Shown one piece after another: positions 33,816 to 43,195 of a stretch of 64,000 bases of DNA. The notes beneath the pieces are model-generated. The model had not been told where the DNA came from, made no database searches, and was given only the letters and a program-made list of their open reading frames with translations. The position numbers were made by a program, and so were the translations under genes. The DNA is from Microbacterium sp. LKL04. Its GTDB lineage: Bacteria; Actinomycetota; Actinomycetes; Actinomycetales; Microbacteriaceae. Every line of letters begins with the position of its first letter. The stretch's first letter is position 1. The DNA lies in NCBI RefSeq assembly GCF_900102005.1, contig NZ_LT627736.1, positions 2,170,001-2,234,000 of the forward strand, in the 5' to 3' direction.

Positions 33816-34978
33816 CCACGCTGTCCTCCGACATCCTCACCCAGCTCGAGGGGCAGGCCATCGAGCTCCCCAGCTGGGCGTTCGGCAACTCCGGCACCCG
33901 GTTCCGCGTCTTCGCGACAGCCGGCACCCCGCGGGATCCGTTCGAGAAGATCGCGGATGCCGCCGAGGTCAACCGCTACACGGCGCTGGCTCCCAGCGTC
34001 GCGCTGCACATCCCGTGGGACAAGGTCGACGACTACGCCGCCCTGCGCCGCCACGCCGAGGGCCTCGGCGTGCAGCTGGGCACCGTCAACTCGAACACGT
34101 TCCAGGACGAGGACTACAAGTTCGGCGCGCTGACGCACCACGACGAGAGCATTCGCCGCAAGGCGATCGACCACCACCTCGAGTGCATCGACATCATGCA
34201 CGAGACGGGCTCGCGCGACCTCAAGATCTGGCTGGCCGAGGGGTCGAACTACCCCGGCCAGAACGACATGCGCGGCCGCCAGGACCGCCTGCAGGACTCG
34301 CTCCAGCAGATCTACGCCCGCCTCGGCGACGCGCAGCGTCTCGTGCTCGAGTACAAGTTCTTCGAGCCGTCGTTCTACCACACCGACGTCCCCGACTGGG
34401 GAACCTCCTACGCCCAGGTCGCCGCCCTCGGCGAGAAGGCGATGGTCTGCCTCGACACCGGTCACCACGCGCCGGGCACCAACATCGAGTTCATCGTCAT
34501 GCAACTCCTGCGCCTCGGAAAGCTCGGGTCCTTCGACTTCAACTCGCGCTTCTACGCCGACGACGACCTCATCGTGGGTTCCGCCGACCCGTTCCAGCTG
34601 TTCCGCATCCTGGCCGAGGTCGTCCGCGGCGGCGGTCTGAACAACCCCGACGTCGCGTTCATGCTCGACCAGTGCCACAACATCGAGGACAAGATCCCCG
34701 GCCAGATCCGCTCGGTGCTCAACGTGCAGGAGATGACGGCTCGCGCTCTGCTCATCGACCGGAACGCGCTGGATGCCGCGCAGCAGGCCAACGACGTCCT
34801 CGGAGCCAACGGCATCCTCATGGACGCCTTCTACACCGACGTCCGTCCCGCTCTCGCCGAGTGGCGTGAGTCGCGTGGCCTCGCCGCCGACCCGATGGCC
34901 GCGTACGCGGCATCCGGTCACCTGCAGAGGATCGCTGACGAGCGTGTCGGCGGCACGCAGGCCGGCTGGGGTGCATGA
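33812..34978 (+). CDS. rhaI: L-rhamnose isomerase
   Basis: 388 residues of the xylose-isomerase-like RhaI type. Metal-site stretches are KIWLAEGSNYPGQNDM, VLEYKFFEP, CLDTGHHAPGTNIE, GSFDFNSRFYADDDL and MLDQCHNIEDK. It converts L-rhamnose to L-rhamnulose in the cytoplasm. The ATG overlaps the rhaM stop (ATGA), and an esterase and rhaB follow in tight order. Confidence 0.95.
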   Translation: MTTLSSDILTQLEGQAIELPSWAFGNSGTRFRVFATAGTPRDPFEKIADAAEVNRYTALAPSVALHIPWDKVDDYAALRRHAEGLGVQLGTVNSNTFQDEDYKFGALTHHDESIRRKAIDHHLECIDIMHETGSRDLKIWLAEGSNYPGQNDMRGRQDRLQDSLQQIYARLGDAQRLVLEYKFFEPSFYHTDVPDWGTSYAQVAALGEKAMVCLDTGHHAPGTNIEFIVMQLLRLGKLGSFDFNSRFYADDDLIVGSADPFQLFRILAEVVRGGGLNNPDVAFMLDQCHNIEDKIPGQIRSVLNVQEMTARALLIDRNALDAAQQANDVLGANGILMDAFYTDVRPALAEWRESRGLAADPMAAYAASGHLQRIADERVGGTQAGWGA

Positions 34979-34985
34979 TCGACCG

Positions 34986-35843
34986 ATGAGCGAGATCCCC
35001 ACCCCTTACGGCGCCGCCGGCGGCCTCGTCCGCGTCTACCCGGCGCGCGTCCTCGACCGCCCGACCCCGGGTCTCGTGTGGCTCCACGGCGGCGGGTTCG
35101 CCGCAGGGGACATCGACATGCCCGAGGCCGATCACGTCGCACGGACGCTGGCGGATGCCGGGACCACGGTCCTCTCCGTCGACTACCGCCTGGCGCCGCT
35201 GCCCGACGGGTGGGAGACTCCCGCGACGGAGCCCGGCCGCGAGCGCGCGGGGTTCCCCGCGGCATCCGACGACACTCTTGCGGTGTGGGACTGGCTGCTC
35301 GCCGAGGCCGCGACGCTCGGGGTCGATCCGGCGCGCCTCGCGATCGGCGGAGCGAGTGCCGGTGCGAACATCGCGACCGGAGCCGTCCTGCGCCTCATCC
35401 AGAACGACCGGCACCTGCCGGCGCTCGTGCTGCTCGCCTACCCGACGCTGCTGGCCGAGCAGCCGGCACCCGGGGGCGAGCTCCGCGCCGCGCTCGACGC
35501 CAGGCCCGACGCCGACCGGTTCGGTCCGGATGCCGTCCGCGGAATGTACGAGAACTACGTCGGCGGATCGGTCGTGGACGCGCCTCTCGCCGCGATCCCG
35601 GGTCTCGCGACCCACGAGGACCTCGCCGAGTTCCCGCCGACGCTCATCGTCGCGGGCGACGTCGACGAGCTGCGGGTCTCGAGCGAGCACTTCGCCCGGA
35701 CGCTGACGTCCGCCGGCCGCGACGTCGAGCACGTCATCGAGCCGGGGACCGACCACGGCCACCTCAACCGCCCCGATGAAGGGGATGCCGCCTCCCTCAC
35801 GCTGGCCCGCTTCGCCGCGCGCCTGGCCGGCCTTACGCCGTGA
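34986..35843 (+). CDS. Alpha/beta hydrolase of the hormone-sensitive-lipase group, inside the rhamnose operon
   Basis: 285 residues. The oxyanion motif is WLHGGGFAAGD, the nucleophile elbow GGASAGANIATGAVL, and the acid and base are in VAGDVDELR and PGTDHGHLN. This is a carboxylesterase type that acts on small acyl esters. It starts 7 bases after rhaI and overlaps rhaB by 4 bases, so it is made together with the rhamnose enzymes. It probably removes acetyl or other ester groups from rhamnose or oligosaccharides. It occupies the place where an aldolase gene is often found. Confidence 0.88.
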   Translation: MSEIPTPYGAAGGLVRVYPARVLDRPTPGLVWLHGGGFAAGDIDMPEADHVARTLADAGTTVLSVDYRLAPLPDGWETPATEPGRERAGFPAASDDTLAVWDWLLAEAATLGVDPARLAIGGASAGANIATGAVLRLIQNDRHLPALVLLAYPTLLAEQPAPGGELRAALDARPDADRFGPDAVRGMYENYVGGSVVDAPLAAIPGLATHEDLAEFPPTLIVAGDVDELRVSSEHFARTLTSAGRDVEHVIEPGTDHGHLNRPDEGDAASLTLARFAARLAGLTP

Positions 35844-37258
35844 GCGCGCGAGGAACCGTCGCCGCCGTCGACCTCGGCGCGACGAGCGGCCGGGTCATCG
35901 TCGGTCACGTCGGCTCCGACACGCTCGAGACCACCACGGTCGCGCGCTTCGCGAACGATCCGGTGCGGGTCGCCGACGGCCTGCACTGGAACATCCTGGG
36001 CCTCTACGGCTCCGTGCTCGACGGCCTCCGCGAGGCATCGCGGAGCGGCGACATCGCGAGCATCGGAGTGGACTCGTGGGCCGTTGACTACGGCCTGGTC
36101 GCCCGCTCGCGCCTGCTCGGCGAGCCGTTCCACTACCGTGACGAGCGCACCGCTCGCGGCGTCGAGGCCGTCCACGCGACGCACCCGCACGACGAGCTGT
36201 TCGCCCGCAACGGCCTGCAGTTTCTGCCGTTCAACACGCTCTACCAGCTCGCCGCCGAGGATCGCTCCGTGCTGCGCCTCGCCGAACACGCACTTCTCGT
36301 CCCCGACCTCATCGGGTTCTGGCTCACAGGCCAGGCACGCGCCGAACGGACGAACGCGTCGACGACGGGCCTGCTCCGAGCCGACACGGGCGACTGGGAT
36401 GCCGACCTCACGGCCGCCCTCGGTCTGCCGCAGCACTTGTTGGCGCCGCTCATCGCGCCGGGTGAGCCCCTCGGCCCCCTCACCAGTGAGGTCGCCGCGA
36501 GCATCGGCGCGCCCCAGACAACGGTGACCGCCGTCGGGTCGCACGACACGGCATCCGCCGTCGTCGCCGTCCCAATGGCCTCCGGCGACGCGGCGTACAT
36601 CTCGTGCGGGACGTGGGGGCTCGTAGGGGTCGAGGCCGAGCGCCCCGTCCTCACCGACACCGCCCGCGAGGCGGGATTCACGAACGAAGGCGGCGTCGAC
36701 GGGCGCACCCGGCTGCTCCGCAACGTCATGGGCCTGTGGATCCTCAGCGAGACCGTCCGCGGATGGCAGCGCGAGGGCCACGAGATCGAACTCACCGAAC
36801 TGCTGGCCGCCGCGGCCGCCGTGCCGGGTGCTGTCTCGATCTTCGACGTCGACGACGCGCGCTTCCTGCCTCCGGGAGACATGCCCGCGCGCATCGCCGC
36901 GTGGTGCGCGGAGCACGGCGTCGCGGCGCCGCAGAGTCAGGCCGAGATCGCCCGCAGCATCATCGAGTCGCTCGCACAGGCCTTCGCCGACACCGCACAC
37001 GAGGCCGGCCGCATCGGCGGGGTCGACGTGCGCGTCATCCACATCGTCGGCGGCGGCTCGCTCAACGAGCTGCTCTGTCAGCGCACCGCCGATCGGGCGG
37101 GCGTCCCGGTGCTCGCGGGCCCGGTCGAGGCGACCGCGCTCGGCAACATCCTCGTGCAGGCGCGGGCCGCGGGTCTTGTGACCGGCTCGCTCGAGGCGCT
37201 GCGGGACCTCGTCGCCCGGACCCACGAGCCCCGACGGTACGAGCCGGCCGCCGGCTGA
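35840..37258 (+). CDS. rhaB: Rhamnulokinase
   Basis: 472 residues of the FGGY sugar-kinase family. The ATP-site motifs are AAVDLGATSGRVIVG and YISCGTWGLVGVE, and the substrate region has GVDSWAVDYGLVA and FHYRDERTARG. It phosphorylates L-rhamnulose to rhamnulose-1-phosphate. The GTG start at 35840 overlaps the esterase stop. A rhamnulose-1-phosphate aldolase (rhaD) or the bifunctional aldolase/dehydrogenase is not present in this window. Confidence 0.94.
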   Translation: MSARGTVAAVDLGATSGRVIVGHVGSDTLETTTVARFANDPVRVADGLHWNILGLYGSVLDGLREASRSGDIASIGVDSWAVDYGLVARSRLLGEPFHYRDERTARGVEAVHATHPHDELFARNGLQFLPFNTLYQLAAEDRSVLRLAEHALLVPDLIGFWLTGQARAERTNASTTGLLRADTGDWDADLTAALGLPQHLLAPLIAPGEPLGPLTSEVAASIGAPQTTVTAVGSHDTASAVVAVPMASGDAAYISCGTWGLVGVEAERPVLTDTAREAGFTNEGGVDGRTRLLRNVMGLWILSETVRGWQREGHEIELTELLAAAAAVPGAVSIFDVDDARFLPPGDMPARIAAWCAEHGVAAPQSQAEIARSIIESLAQAFADTAHEAGRIGGVDVRVIHIVGGGSLNELLCQRTADRAGVPVLAGPVEATALGNILVQARAAGLVTGSLEALRDLVARTHEPRRYEPAAG

Positions 37259-37289
37259 CCGCACGGCGGGACGGGTCCCCGGTCACCCC

Positions 37290-37295
37290 TAGGCT
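37290..37295 (+). promoter_or_regulatory. -10 hexamer of leaderless MATE gene
   Basis: TAGGCT with a 7-base gap to the ATG at 37303. Confidence 0.5.
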
Positions 37296-37302
37296 GAAAA
37301 TC

Positions 37303-38622
37303 ATGCCCGCGCCGACTTTGAACCGCGAGATCCTGCGCCTCGCCGTGCCGGCGCTCGGTGCGCTGATCGCCGAGCCGATGTTCCTCATCGTGGATGCCGC
37401 CCTGATCGGCCACCTCGGCGTCGTCCCGCTCGCGGGCCTCGGCATCGCGGGGGCGATCCTCCAGACGATCGTCGGCCTCATGGTCTTCCTCGCCTATTCG
37501 ACGACGCCCGCCGTCGCCCGACGGTTCGGAGCAGGCGACAGCAAGAGCGCCGTCAGCGTCGGCATCGACGGCCTCTGGCTCGCCCTCGGCCTCGGCGCCC
37601 TGCTCGCACTCTTCGGAACCCTCGCGACGCCGTGGCTCGTCGACCTCTTCGGCCCGAGCCGCGATGTCGCCGAGCAGGCCGTCACCTATCTCGCGATGTC
37701 GATGTGGGGACTGCCCGCCATGCTCATCGTGTTCGCCGCGACGGGCCTTCTGCGCGGCATGCAGGACACCGTGACACCGCTCTGGATCGCGGGCCTCGGC
37801 TTCGGCGCGAACGCCCTGCTCAACTGGCTGTTCATCTACGGGTTCGGGTGGGGCATCGCGGGGTCCGCCGCCGGCACCGTCGCCGCGCAGTGGGGCATGG
37901 TCGCGGCCTACGTCGTCGTCATCGGACGGCTCGCACGGCGGCACGCGGCATCCGTGCTCCCCCAGCGCGACGGTGTGCGCGGATCTGCCCGCTCGGGCGG
38001 CTGGCTGTTTCTCCGGACCGTGTCGCTGCGCGCCGCGTTCCTGGCCACGGTCGCGGTCGCGACGGGTCTCGGCACCGCTGAGCTCGCCGGATGGCAGGTC
38101 GCGTTCACGATCTTCTCGACAGCGGCGTTCGCGCTCGACGCGCTCGCGATCGCCGCCCAGGCGCTGATCGGGCGCGGGCTCGGTGCCCAGGACGAGCCGT
38201 TCGTGCGCCGCGTGCTCGGACGGACGGTCGCGTGGGGCGCGTGGTTCGGCGTCATCGTGGGCGTGCTCATCGCCGCACTCTCGGGGGTGATCGGGCTGGC
38301 GTTCACCGGCGACCCCGACCTGGCGGCCCTGATCGTGCCCGCCCTCCTCGTGCTCGCGATCGCGCAACCGGTGTGCGGTGTCGTCTTCGTCCTCGACGGC
38401 GTGCTCATGGGCGCCGGTGATGCCAAGTACCTCGCGATCGCGGGCGGCCTGAACCTGGTGCCCTACATCCCGGCGCTCGCGGTCGTCGCGGCGCTGCACC
38501 CGGGCGGATCGGGCGGACTCGCCTGGCTGGCCGCGTGCTTCTTCGGCGTCTACATGCTCGCGCGCCTCGGCACCCTCGGGTGGCGAGTGCGCCGCTCGGA
38601 GTGGATGCCCGCCACGGTCTGA
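37303..38622 (+). CDS. MATE-family multidrug/cation antiporter (DinF type)
   Basis: 439 residues with about 12 membrane helices. MATE motifs are LAVPALGALIAEPMFLIVDAALIGHLG at the start, GMQDTVTPLWIAGLGFGANALLNWLF in the middle and VLMGAGDAKYLAIAGGLNLVPYIP near the end. It exports small molecules in exchange for protons or sodium. The length and pattern fit the DinF-like group. The -10 hexamer 7 bases before the ATG separates it from the rhamnose operon as its own transcription unit. Confidence 0.92.
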   Translation: MPAPTLNREILRLAVPALGALIAEPMFLIVDAALIGHLGVVPLAGLGIAGAILQTIVGLMVFLAYSTTPAVARRFGAGDSKSAVSVGIDGLWLALGLGALLALFGTLATPWLVDLFGPSRDVAEQAVTYLAMSMWGLPAMLIVFAATGLLRGMQDTVTPLWIAGLGFGANALLNWLFIYGFGWGIAGSAAGTVAAQWGMVAAYVVVIGRLARRHAASVLPQRDGVRGSARSGGWLFLRTVSLRAAFLATVAVATGLGTAELAGWQVAFTIFSTAAFALDALAIAAQALIGRGLGAQDEPFVRRVLGRTVAWGAWFGVIVGVLIAALSGVIGLAFTGDPDLAALIVPALLVLAIAQPVCGVVFVLDGVLMGAGDAKYLAIAGGLNLVPYIPALAVVAALHPGGSGGLAWLAACFFGVYMLARLGTLGWRVRRSEWMPATV

Positions 38623-38631
38623 GACGCGTCG

Positions 38632-39132
38632 TCAGCCGACGAAGGCGATGTTGAACGTCTCCTCCTCGACCGAACCTCCCGCGAAGGGGAAGGGCGGCAC
38701 CACGAGTAGCGCTCCGTCCGGCGCGCTACTCGGGTAACCGTACAGCCAGAGCCACGCCTGACCGACGACGACGGTCACGGCGGCGATGATGACGATGGCG
38801 GTGACCGCTCGCGACAGGATGCGCGCACTCTCTTGCGCCGACCGCGCCACCCGCAGCACCCGTGAGATCGAGAACACGAGGACGAGCGCGAGCGCCAGGA
38901 GGACGAGCGGGCTCGGTTCGAGATGCAGGATCGCGCAGAACTCCTCCGGCGCTCCCGCCGGCGCGAGACCACCCCACCATCCGGACGGGACCGGCGCGCA
39001 CACCCGCCGGGACGTGCTCGTCGCCGCCCACACGACCGCACCGGCGACGACCGTCAGGACGACCGCGCCCAGGACGTCGCGGACGACCTGGGCGCCGGCG
39101 AGCGGCGAGCGCTCGGCAACTCGCAGTGACAT
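38632..39132 (-). CDS. Membrane protein of unknown function (three helices)
   Basis: 166 residues. Hydrophobic segments are at about 17-36, 74-92 and 110-130 (VVLTVVAGAVVWAAT, LVLLALALVLVFSIS, VTAIVIIAAVTVVVGQAWLWL), with a Cys pair in the first loop (RRVCAPVP...EEFCAIL) that may form a disulfide outside the membrane. The start at 39132 has GGGAG close by. It converges on the MATE gene with a 9-base gap. No family recognised. Confidence 0.7.
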   Translation of the reverse strand: MSLRVAERSPLAGAQVVRDVLGAVVLTVVAGAVVWAATSTSRRVCAPVPSGWWGGLAPAGAPEEFCAILHLEPSPLVLLALALVLVFSISRVLRVARSAQESARILSRAVTAIVIIAAVTVVVGQAWLWLYGYPSSAPDGALLVVPPFPFAGGSVEEETFNIAFVG

Positions 39133-39218
39133 GTCTCCCCCACATCGTGCGCGCCCCCAGAGCGCGCACGTTCACCGTAGCGGCATCCGCCCCTCCGGGA
39201 ACGCGGGGTCGGCCTGCC

Positions 39219-40739
39219 TCAGGCCATCAGCGGGATCGACCCGACGAGGACGCCCACGGCGAGCATCACGAGCGAGACGACGACCGCGCGCCACAGGACC
39301 TTCTTGTGGTGATCGCCGAGGTTGACGCCCGCGAGGGAGACGAGCAGCAGGATGGCCGGGACGAGCGGGCTCTGCAGGTGCACCGGCTGCCCGGTGATCG
39401 AGGCGCGCGCCATCTCGACGGGTTCGATGCCGTAGGTCGTCGCGCTCTCGGCGAGGATCGGCAGGATGCCGAAGTAGAACGCGTCGTTCGACATGAAGAA
39501 CGTGAACGGGATCGACAGGATGCCGGTGATCACGGCCATGAACGGTCCGAGCGACGGCGGGATCACCTGCGTGACCCAGCTCGCCATCGCGGTGACCATG
39601 CCGGTGCCGTTCAGCACGCCGACGAGCACACCGGCGGCGAGGACCATCGAGACGACCCCGACGATGCTGGGGGCGTGGGCGACGATCTCGTCGGCCTGCG
39701 TCTTGAGGCGGGGGAAGTTCACGAGGAGGGCGATGGCCGCGCCGACCATGAAGACGTACGCCAGCGGGTAGATGTCGAGCACGAGCATCACCATGACGGC
39801 GATCGTCAGCACGAGGTTGAACCAGATGAGCTTCGGCCGGAGCGTCGCACGGTTCGGGTCGAGCAGGGTGTCGGCCATCGCGGTGTCGGCCGTGTCGACG
39901 AGCTTCGCGGCGTCGACGGCGGTGCGGGCACCGCGGACCGTGACGATGTTGCCGGTGCGCAGGTGTGCGAGCGCCCCCGGCTTGTTCTCCGCGCCGCGGA
40001 ACAGTCGCGGGGCGCCGAGGCGCCCGTCGCCGCTAGCGCCCTCGAGGCGCGACGTGTCGACCGATCCGGCGAGACGGCGACGCTCGGAGAGCCCCAGGAA
40101 CCAGGCGAACAGCAGCGAGATGACGAGGCCGGTGGCGAGCGAGGGGAGCATCGGCACGAAGATGTCGGTCGGCTGCAGGCCGAGCGCCGAGGCGGCGCGC
40201 ACCGTCGGGCCGCCCCACGGCACGATGTTCAGCGTGCCGTTCATGAGGCCGGCGACACAGGTGAGGACGACCGGGCTCATCCCGAGCCGCAGGTAGATCG
40301 GCAGCATCGCGGACGTCGTGATGATGAACGTCGTCGAGCCGTCGCCGTCCAGCGAGACCGCGCCGGCGAGGATCGCCGTGCCGAGGACGACCTTGGCGGG
40401 GTCGTCGCCGAGGAGGCGCGTGATGAGGCGGATGAGCGGGTCGAACAGGCCGACGTCGATCATGATGCCGAAGTACATGATCGCGAACATGAGGAGCGCC
40501 GCCGTGGGGGCCAGATCGCCGATCGCGTCGATGACCATGTCACCGAGGCCCAGGCCGGCGCCGGCGAAGAGGCCGAAGATCGTCGGCACGGTGATGAGCG
40601 CAACCATGGGGGTGAGGCGCCTCGTCATGATCAACGCCATGAAGGTCAGCACCATCACGAAGCCGAGGATGACCAGGACGGTGTCCGGCGGGGTGAACGC
40701 CACGGGATACTCGGCTGCGGCGGTCTGCACGATGCTCAT
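39219..40739 (-). CDS. CitMHS-family citrate:cation symporter
   Basis: 506 residues, about 11-12 membrane helices. CitMHS motifs are FAIMYFGIMIDVGLFDPLI, SLDGDGSTTFIITTSAMLPIYLRLG, NIVPWGGPTVRAAS and FFMSNDAFYFGILPIL. It imports citrate as a metal complex with protons. The ATG at 40739 has AAGGAG 5 bases upstream. It faces a DctB/CitA-type histidine kinase and its regulator across a 151-base spacer, the standard arrangement for citrate-induced uptake. Confidence 0.93.
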   Translation of the reverse strand: MSIVQTAAAEYPVAFTPPDTVLVILGFVMVLTFMALIMTRRLTPMVALITVPTIFGLFAGAGLGLGDMVIDAIGDLAPTAALLMFAIMYFGIMIDVGLFDPLIRLITRLLGDDPAKVVLGTAILAGAVSLDGDGSTTFIITTSAMLPIYLRLGMSPVVLTCVAGLMNGTLNIVPWGGPTVRAASALGLQPTDIFVPMLPSLATGLVISLLFAWFLGLSERRRLAGSVDTSRLEGASGDGRLGAPRLFRGAENKPGALAHLRTGNIVTVRGARTAVDAAKLVDTADTAMADTLLDPNRATLRPKLIWFNLVLTIAVMVMLVLDIYPLAYVFMVGAAIALLVNFPRLKTQADEIVAHAPSIVGVVSMVLAAGVLVGVLNGTGMVTAMASWVTQVIPPSLGPFMAVITGILSIPFTFFMSNDAFYFGILPILAESATTYGIEPVEMARASITGQPVHLQSPLVPAILLLVSLAGVNLGDHHKKVLWRAVVVSLVMLAVGVLVGSIPLMA

Positions 40740-40890
40740 CGCGACTCCTTCGTCGTGAAGCGGCGCCACGGACACGGCACCTCGTCTCGAGAGAGTAGGG
40801 ACCTGCGAAGGCCGTGCGCGCGCTAAGGCGCATTCCGCGTCGTTGTGCGCGTAACGTGGCTTTCGCTCATTGTGCGCACCAGGAGGGTGG
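40740..40890. promoter_or_regulatory. Divergent spacer of the citrate transporter and its two-component system
   Basis: The spacer carries repeated TTGTGCGC (in CGTTGTGCGCG near 40843 and CATTGTGCGCA near 40869), about 26 bases apart. These are candidate binding sites for the response regulator. No clear -10 hexamer is assigned. Confidence 0.35.
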
Positions 40891-42540
40891 ATGCGATTCG
40901 GAAGCCGGATGCTGGTCCTCCAGCTCGTCACGCAGGTGTGCGTCGTGGCGGCGTGCGCCGGTGTCTTCCTGTTCCTGGGTGTCCAGCAGCTCCGTGCCGA
41001 GGCCGAATCGTCTGCGCTCAACATCGCCCGGAGCGTCGCGACGACGCCCGACGTCCGGGAGCTGGTGGCCGACTATTCCGCTGACCCCGGCACCCCGGGT
41101 GCGGCGGCTCTGCAGGACGGCCCTCTCCAGACGTACGCCGGCGCGGTCACCTCCCGCACCGACGTGCTGTTCGTCGTGATCACCGACGATCACGGCATCC
41201 GTCTCGCCCACCCCGACCCCGACCGACTCGGTGAGGTCGTGAGCACGAGCTTCGACGAGGCCCTCGCCGGCCGCGAGGTCGTGACGTGGGAGTCGGGCAC
41301 GCTCGGCGAGTCGGCCCGGGCAAAGGTGCCGGTCTACGCCCCCGGGGCCGCGGACCGTCCCGTCGGCGAGGTGAGCGTCGGGTTCGAGCGCGCCAGCGTG
41401 TTCCGGGATCTCCCCGCTCTCCTCACCGGGATCGCCGTCGCCGTCCTGATCGCCCTCGTGCTGGGCGCGGTCGCCGCGCTGCTGATGCGCCGGCGACTCG
41501 AGCGGGTGACGCTCGGCCTGCAGCCCGAGGAGCTGGCAGCCCTCGTGCAGACGCAGACCGCCGTCTTCGAGAGTGCCGACGAGGGCGTGGTCGCGGTGGA
41601 TCCGGACGGGGTCGTGCGCGTGTGGAGCGATGCGGCGACACGGATGCTGGGGGTGCGGGTCGAGCCGGGATCGGCGCTCGCCGACGCACCCGTCGACCGG
41701 GCCGCGCGCGAGGCTCTGTCGACCGGTGCACCTTCGGGCATCGCGGTCGGCGATCGCATCATCTACATCGACGTGCGTCCGGTGCGCCGCGGCTCCCGCG
41801 CGCTCGGAACGGCCGCCATCCTCCGCGACCGCACCGACCTGCTCGCGCTGACCGAACGCCTCGACGGCGTCCGCACGCTGACCGACGCGCTGCGCGCCCA
41901 GCGTCACGAATTCGCCAATCGGCTGCATGCGGCATCCGGTCTTCTCGACGCCGGCCGCGGCGACGAGGCCCGCGACTTCCTGCGCGAGGTGTCGGGCCGC
42001 GGCGCCGTCGACCCTCGCGTCGCGGGACTGGATGCCGTGACGGACCCGGTCCTGCAGTCGTTCCTCGGTGCGATGGCGGAGAGCGCGCGCGAGCGCGGCG
42101 TCGAGCTGCGGGTGGGCGAGGAGACGTTGCTGCGCAGCACGCTGCGCGAGGTGGAGGACAGCCTGGCGGTGCTCGGGAACCTCGTCGGGAACGCGGTGAC
42201 GGCCGCGGCATCCCTCTCCGAGGGCCCGTCGTGGGTGGAGGTCACGCTCCTCGACGCGGTGGAGGAGGACGGGCTCGTCGTGACGGTGGCGGATTCGGGC
42301 GCGGGCATCGCGGACCCCGGAGACGTGTTCGCGGCGCGCACGAGATCCGACACCGACACGGCGGTGCACGGGCACGGCATCGGCCTGCCCCTGTCGCGTG
42401 AGATCGCGCGACGTCGCGGCGGCGAGGTCTGGATCATCGATGCGGGCGGCGACGGGATTGGCGCGGTGTTCGGGGCCCGCCTGCCGGGAGTGATGGGGCC
42501 GGCCGGCCCCGGGGAGATCGAGGAGGGCGAGGATGACTGA
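40891..42540 (+). CDS. CitA/DcuS-type sensor histidine kinase
   Basis: 549 residues. It has a membrane helix at about 7-30, an extracellular PDC-type sensing domain (VVITDDHGIRLAHPDPDRLGE), a second helix at about 177-200, a PAS domain (FESADEGVVAVDPDGVVRVW), then the phospho-acceptor region LRAQRHEFANRLHAASGLL and the ATPase (NLVGNAVTAAA, VADSGAGI, GHGIGLPLSREIA). The RHEFxNRLH box is typical of citrate and dicarboxylate sensors. The ATG at 40891 follows AGGAGGG. It overlaps the response regulator gene by 8 bases. Confidence 0.93.
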   Translation: MRFGSRMLVLQLVTQVCVVAACAGVFLFLGVQQLRAEAESSALNIARSVATTPDVRELVADYSADPGTPGAAALQDGPLQTYAGAVTSRTDVLFVVITDDHGIRLAHPDPDRLGEVVSTSFDEALAGREVVTWESGTLGESARAKVPVYAPGAADRPVGEVSVGFERASVFRDLPALLTGIAVAVLIALVLGAVAALLMRRRLERVTLGLQPEELAALVQTQTAVFESADEGVVAVDPDGVVRVWSDAATRMLGVRVEPGSALADAPVDRAAREALSTGAPSGIAVGDRIIYIDVRPVRRGSRALGTAAILRDRTDLLALTERLDGVRTLTDALRAQRHEFANRLHAASGLLDAGRGDEARDFLREVSGRGAVDPRVAGLDAVTDPVLQSFLGAMAESARERGVELRVGEETLLRSTLREVEDSLAVLGNLVGNAVTAAASLSEGPSWVEVTLLDAVEEDGLVVTVADSGAGIADPGDVFAARTRSDTDTAVHGHGIGLPLSREIARRRGGEVWIIDAGGDGIGAVFGARLPGVMGPAGPGEIEEGEDD

Positions 42541-43192
42541 CATCCGAGTGCTGATCATCGACGACGACTTCCGCGTCGCCGGTGTGCACCGCGACATCGT
42601 GACGGGGGTGCGCGGATTCGCGGCGCTCGAGCCGGTGCGCACCGCAGCCGACGCGCTGGCGGCGGTGCGGGCCGAGACGCCCGACCTGATCCTCGCCGAC
42701 GTCTATCTGCCCGATGGCGACGGCATCGAGGTGGTGCGCGCCTGCGGCGTCGACGCGTTCGTCCTGAGCGCGGCGACGGATGCGCGGACCGTCCGCCGGG
42801 CGTTCCGCGCCGGCGCTCTCGCCTACCTCGTGAAACCGTTCGAGGCGCGGACGCTCGCCGACCGGCTCGATCGCTACGCGCGCTACCGCAACCTGCTCTC
42901 CGATACCGCTCCGCTGACGCAGGAGCAGATCGACCGGGCCGCGACGGTGCTGCGCGGCGCACCCGAACAGGCGTCGCTGTCGCGGTCGGCGACCGAGCGG
43001 ACCATCCTCGGCGCCCTCGCCGATGGCGAGGCGTCCGCAAGCGAGGTCGCCGACCGGAGCGGCATCTCGCGCGCGACGGCGCAGCGCCATCTCACCGCGC
43101 TCGCCTCGCGCGGTCTCGTCGAGATCAGCCTGCGCTACGGCACGACCGGCCGCCCCGAGCACCGCTTCCGCCTCGCGGAGGGGGCGGGATGA
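42533..43192 (+). CDS. CitB/DcuR-type response regulator
   Basis: 219 residues. The receiver domain has the acidic pocket IIDDDF, the phosphorylation Asp in LILADVYLPDGDG and the Lys in YLVKPFE. The C-terminus is a helix-turn-helix domain (ATERTILGALADGEASASEV, SGISRATAQRHLTALASRGLV) of the type paired with citrate and dicarboxylate kinases. It likely activates the divergent CitMHS transporter gene. Confidence 0.92.
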   Translation: MTDIRVLIIDDDFRVAGVHRDIVTGVRGFAALEPVRTAADALAAVRAETPDLILADVYLPDGDGIEVVRACGVDAFVLSAATDARTVRRAFRAGALAYLVKPFEARTLADRLDRYARYRNLLSDTAPLTQEQIDRAATVLRGAPEQASLSRSATERTILGALADGEASASEVADRSGISRATAQRHLTALASRGLVEISLRYGTTGRPEHRFRLAEGAG

Positions 43193-43195
43193 GCC

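Noticed and set aside
38862..40826. 654-codon plus-strand open frame across the CitMHS gene
   Set aside because: Highly charged repeats of R, D, E and H with no fold signal; it overlaps a well-supported membrane transporter.
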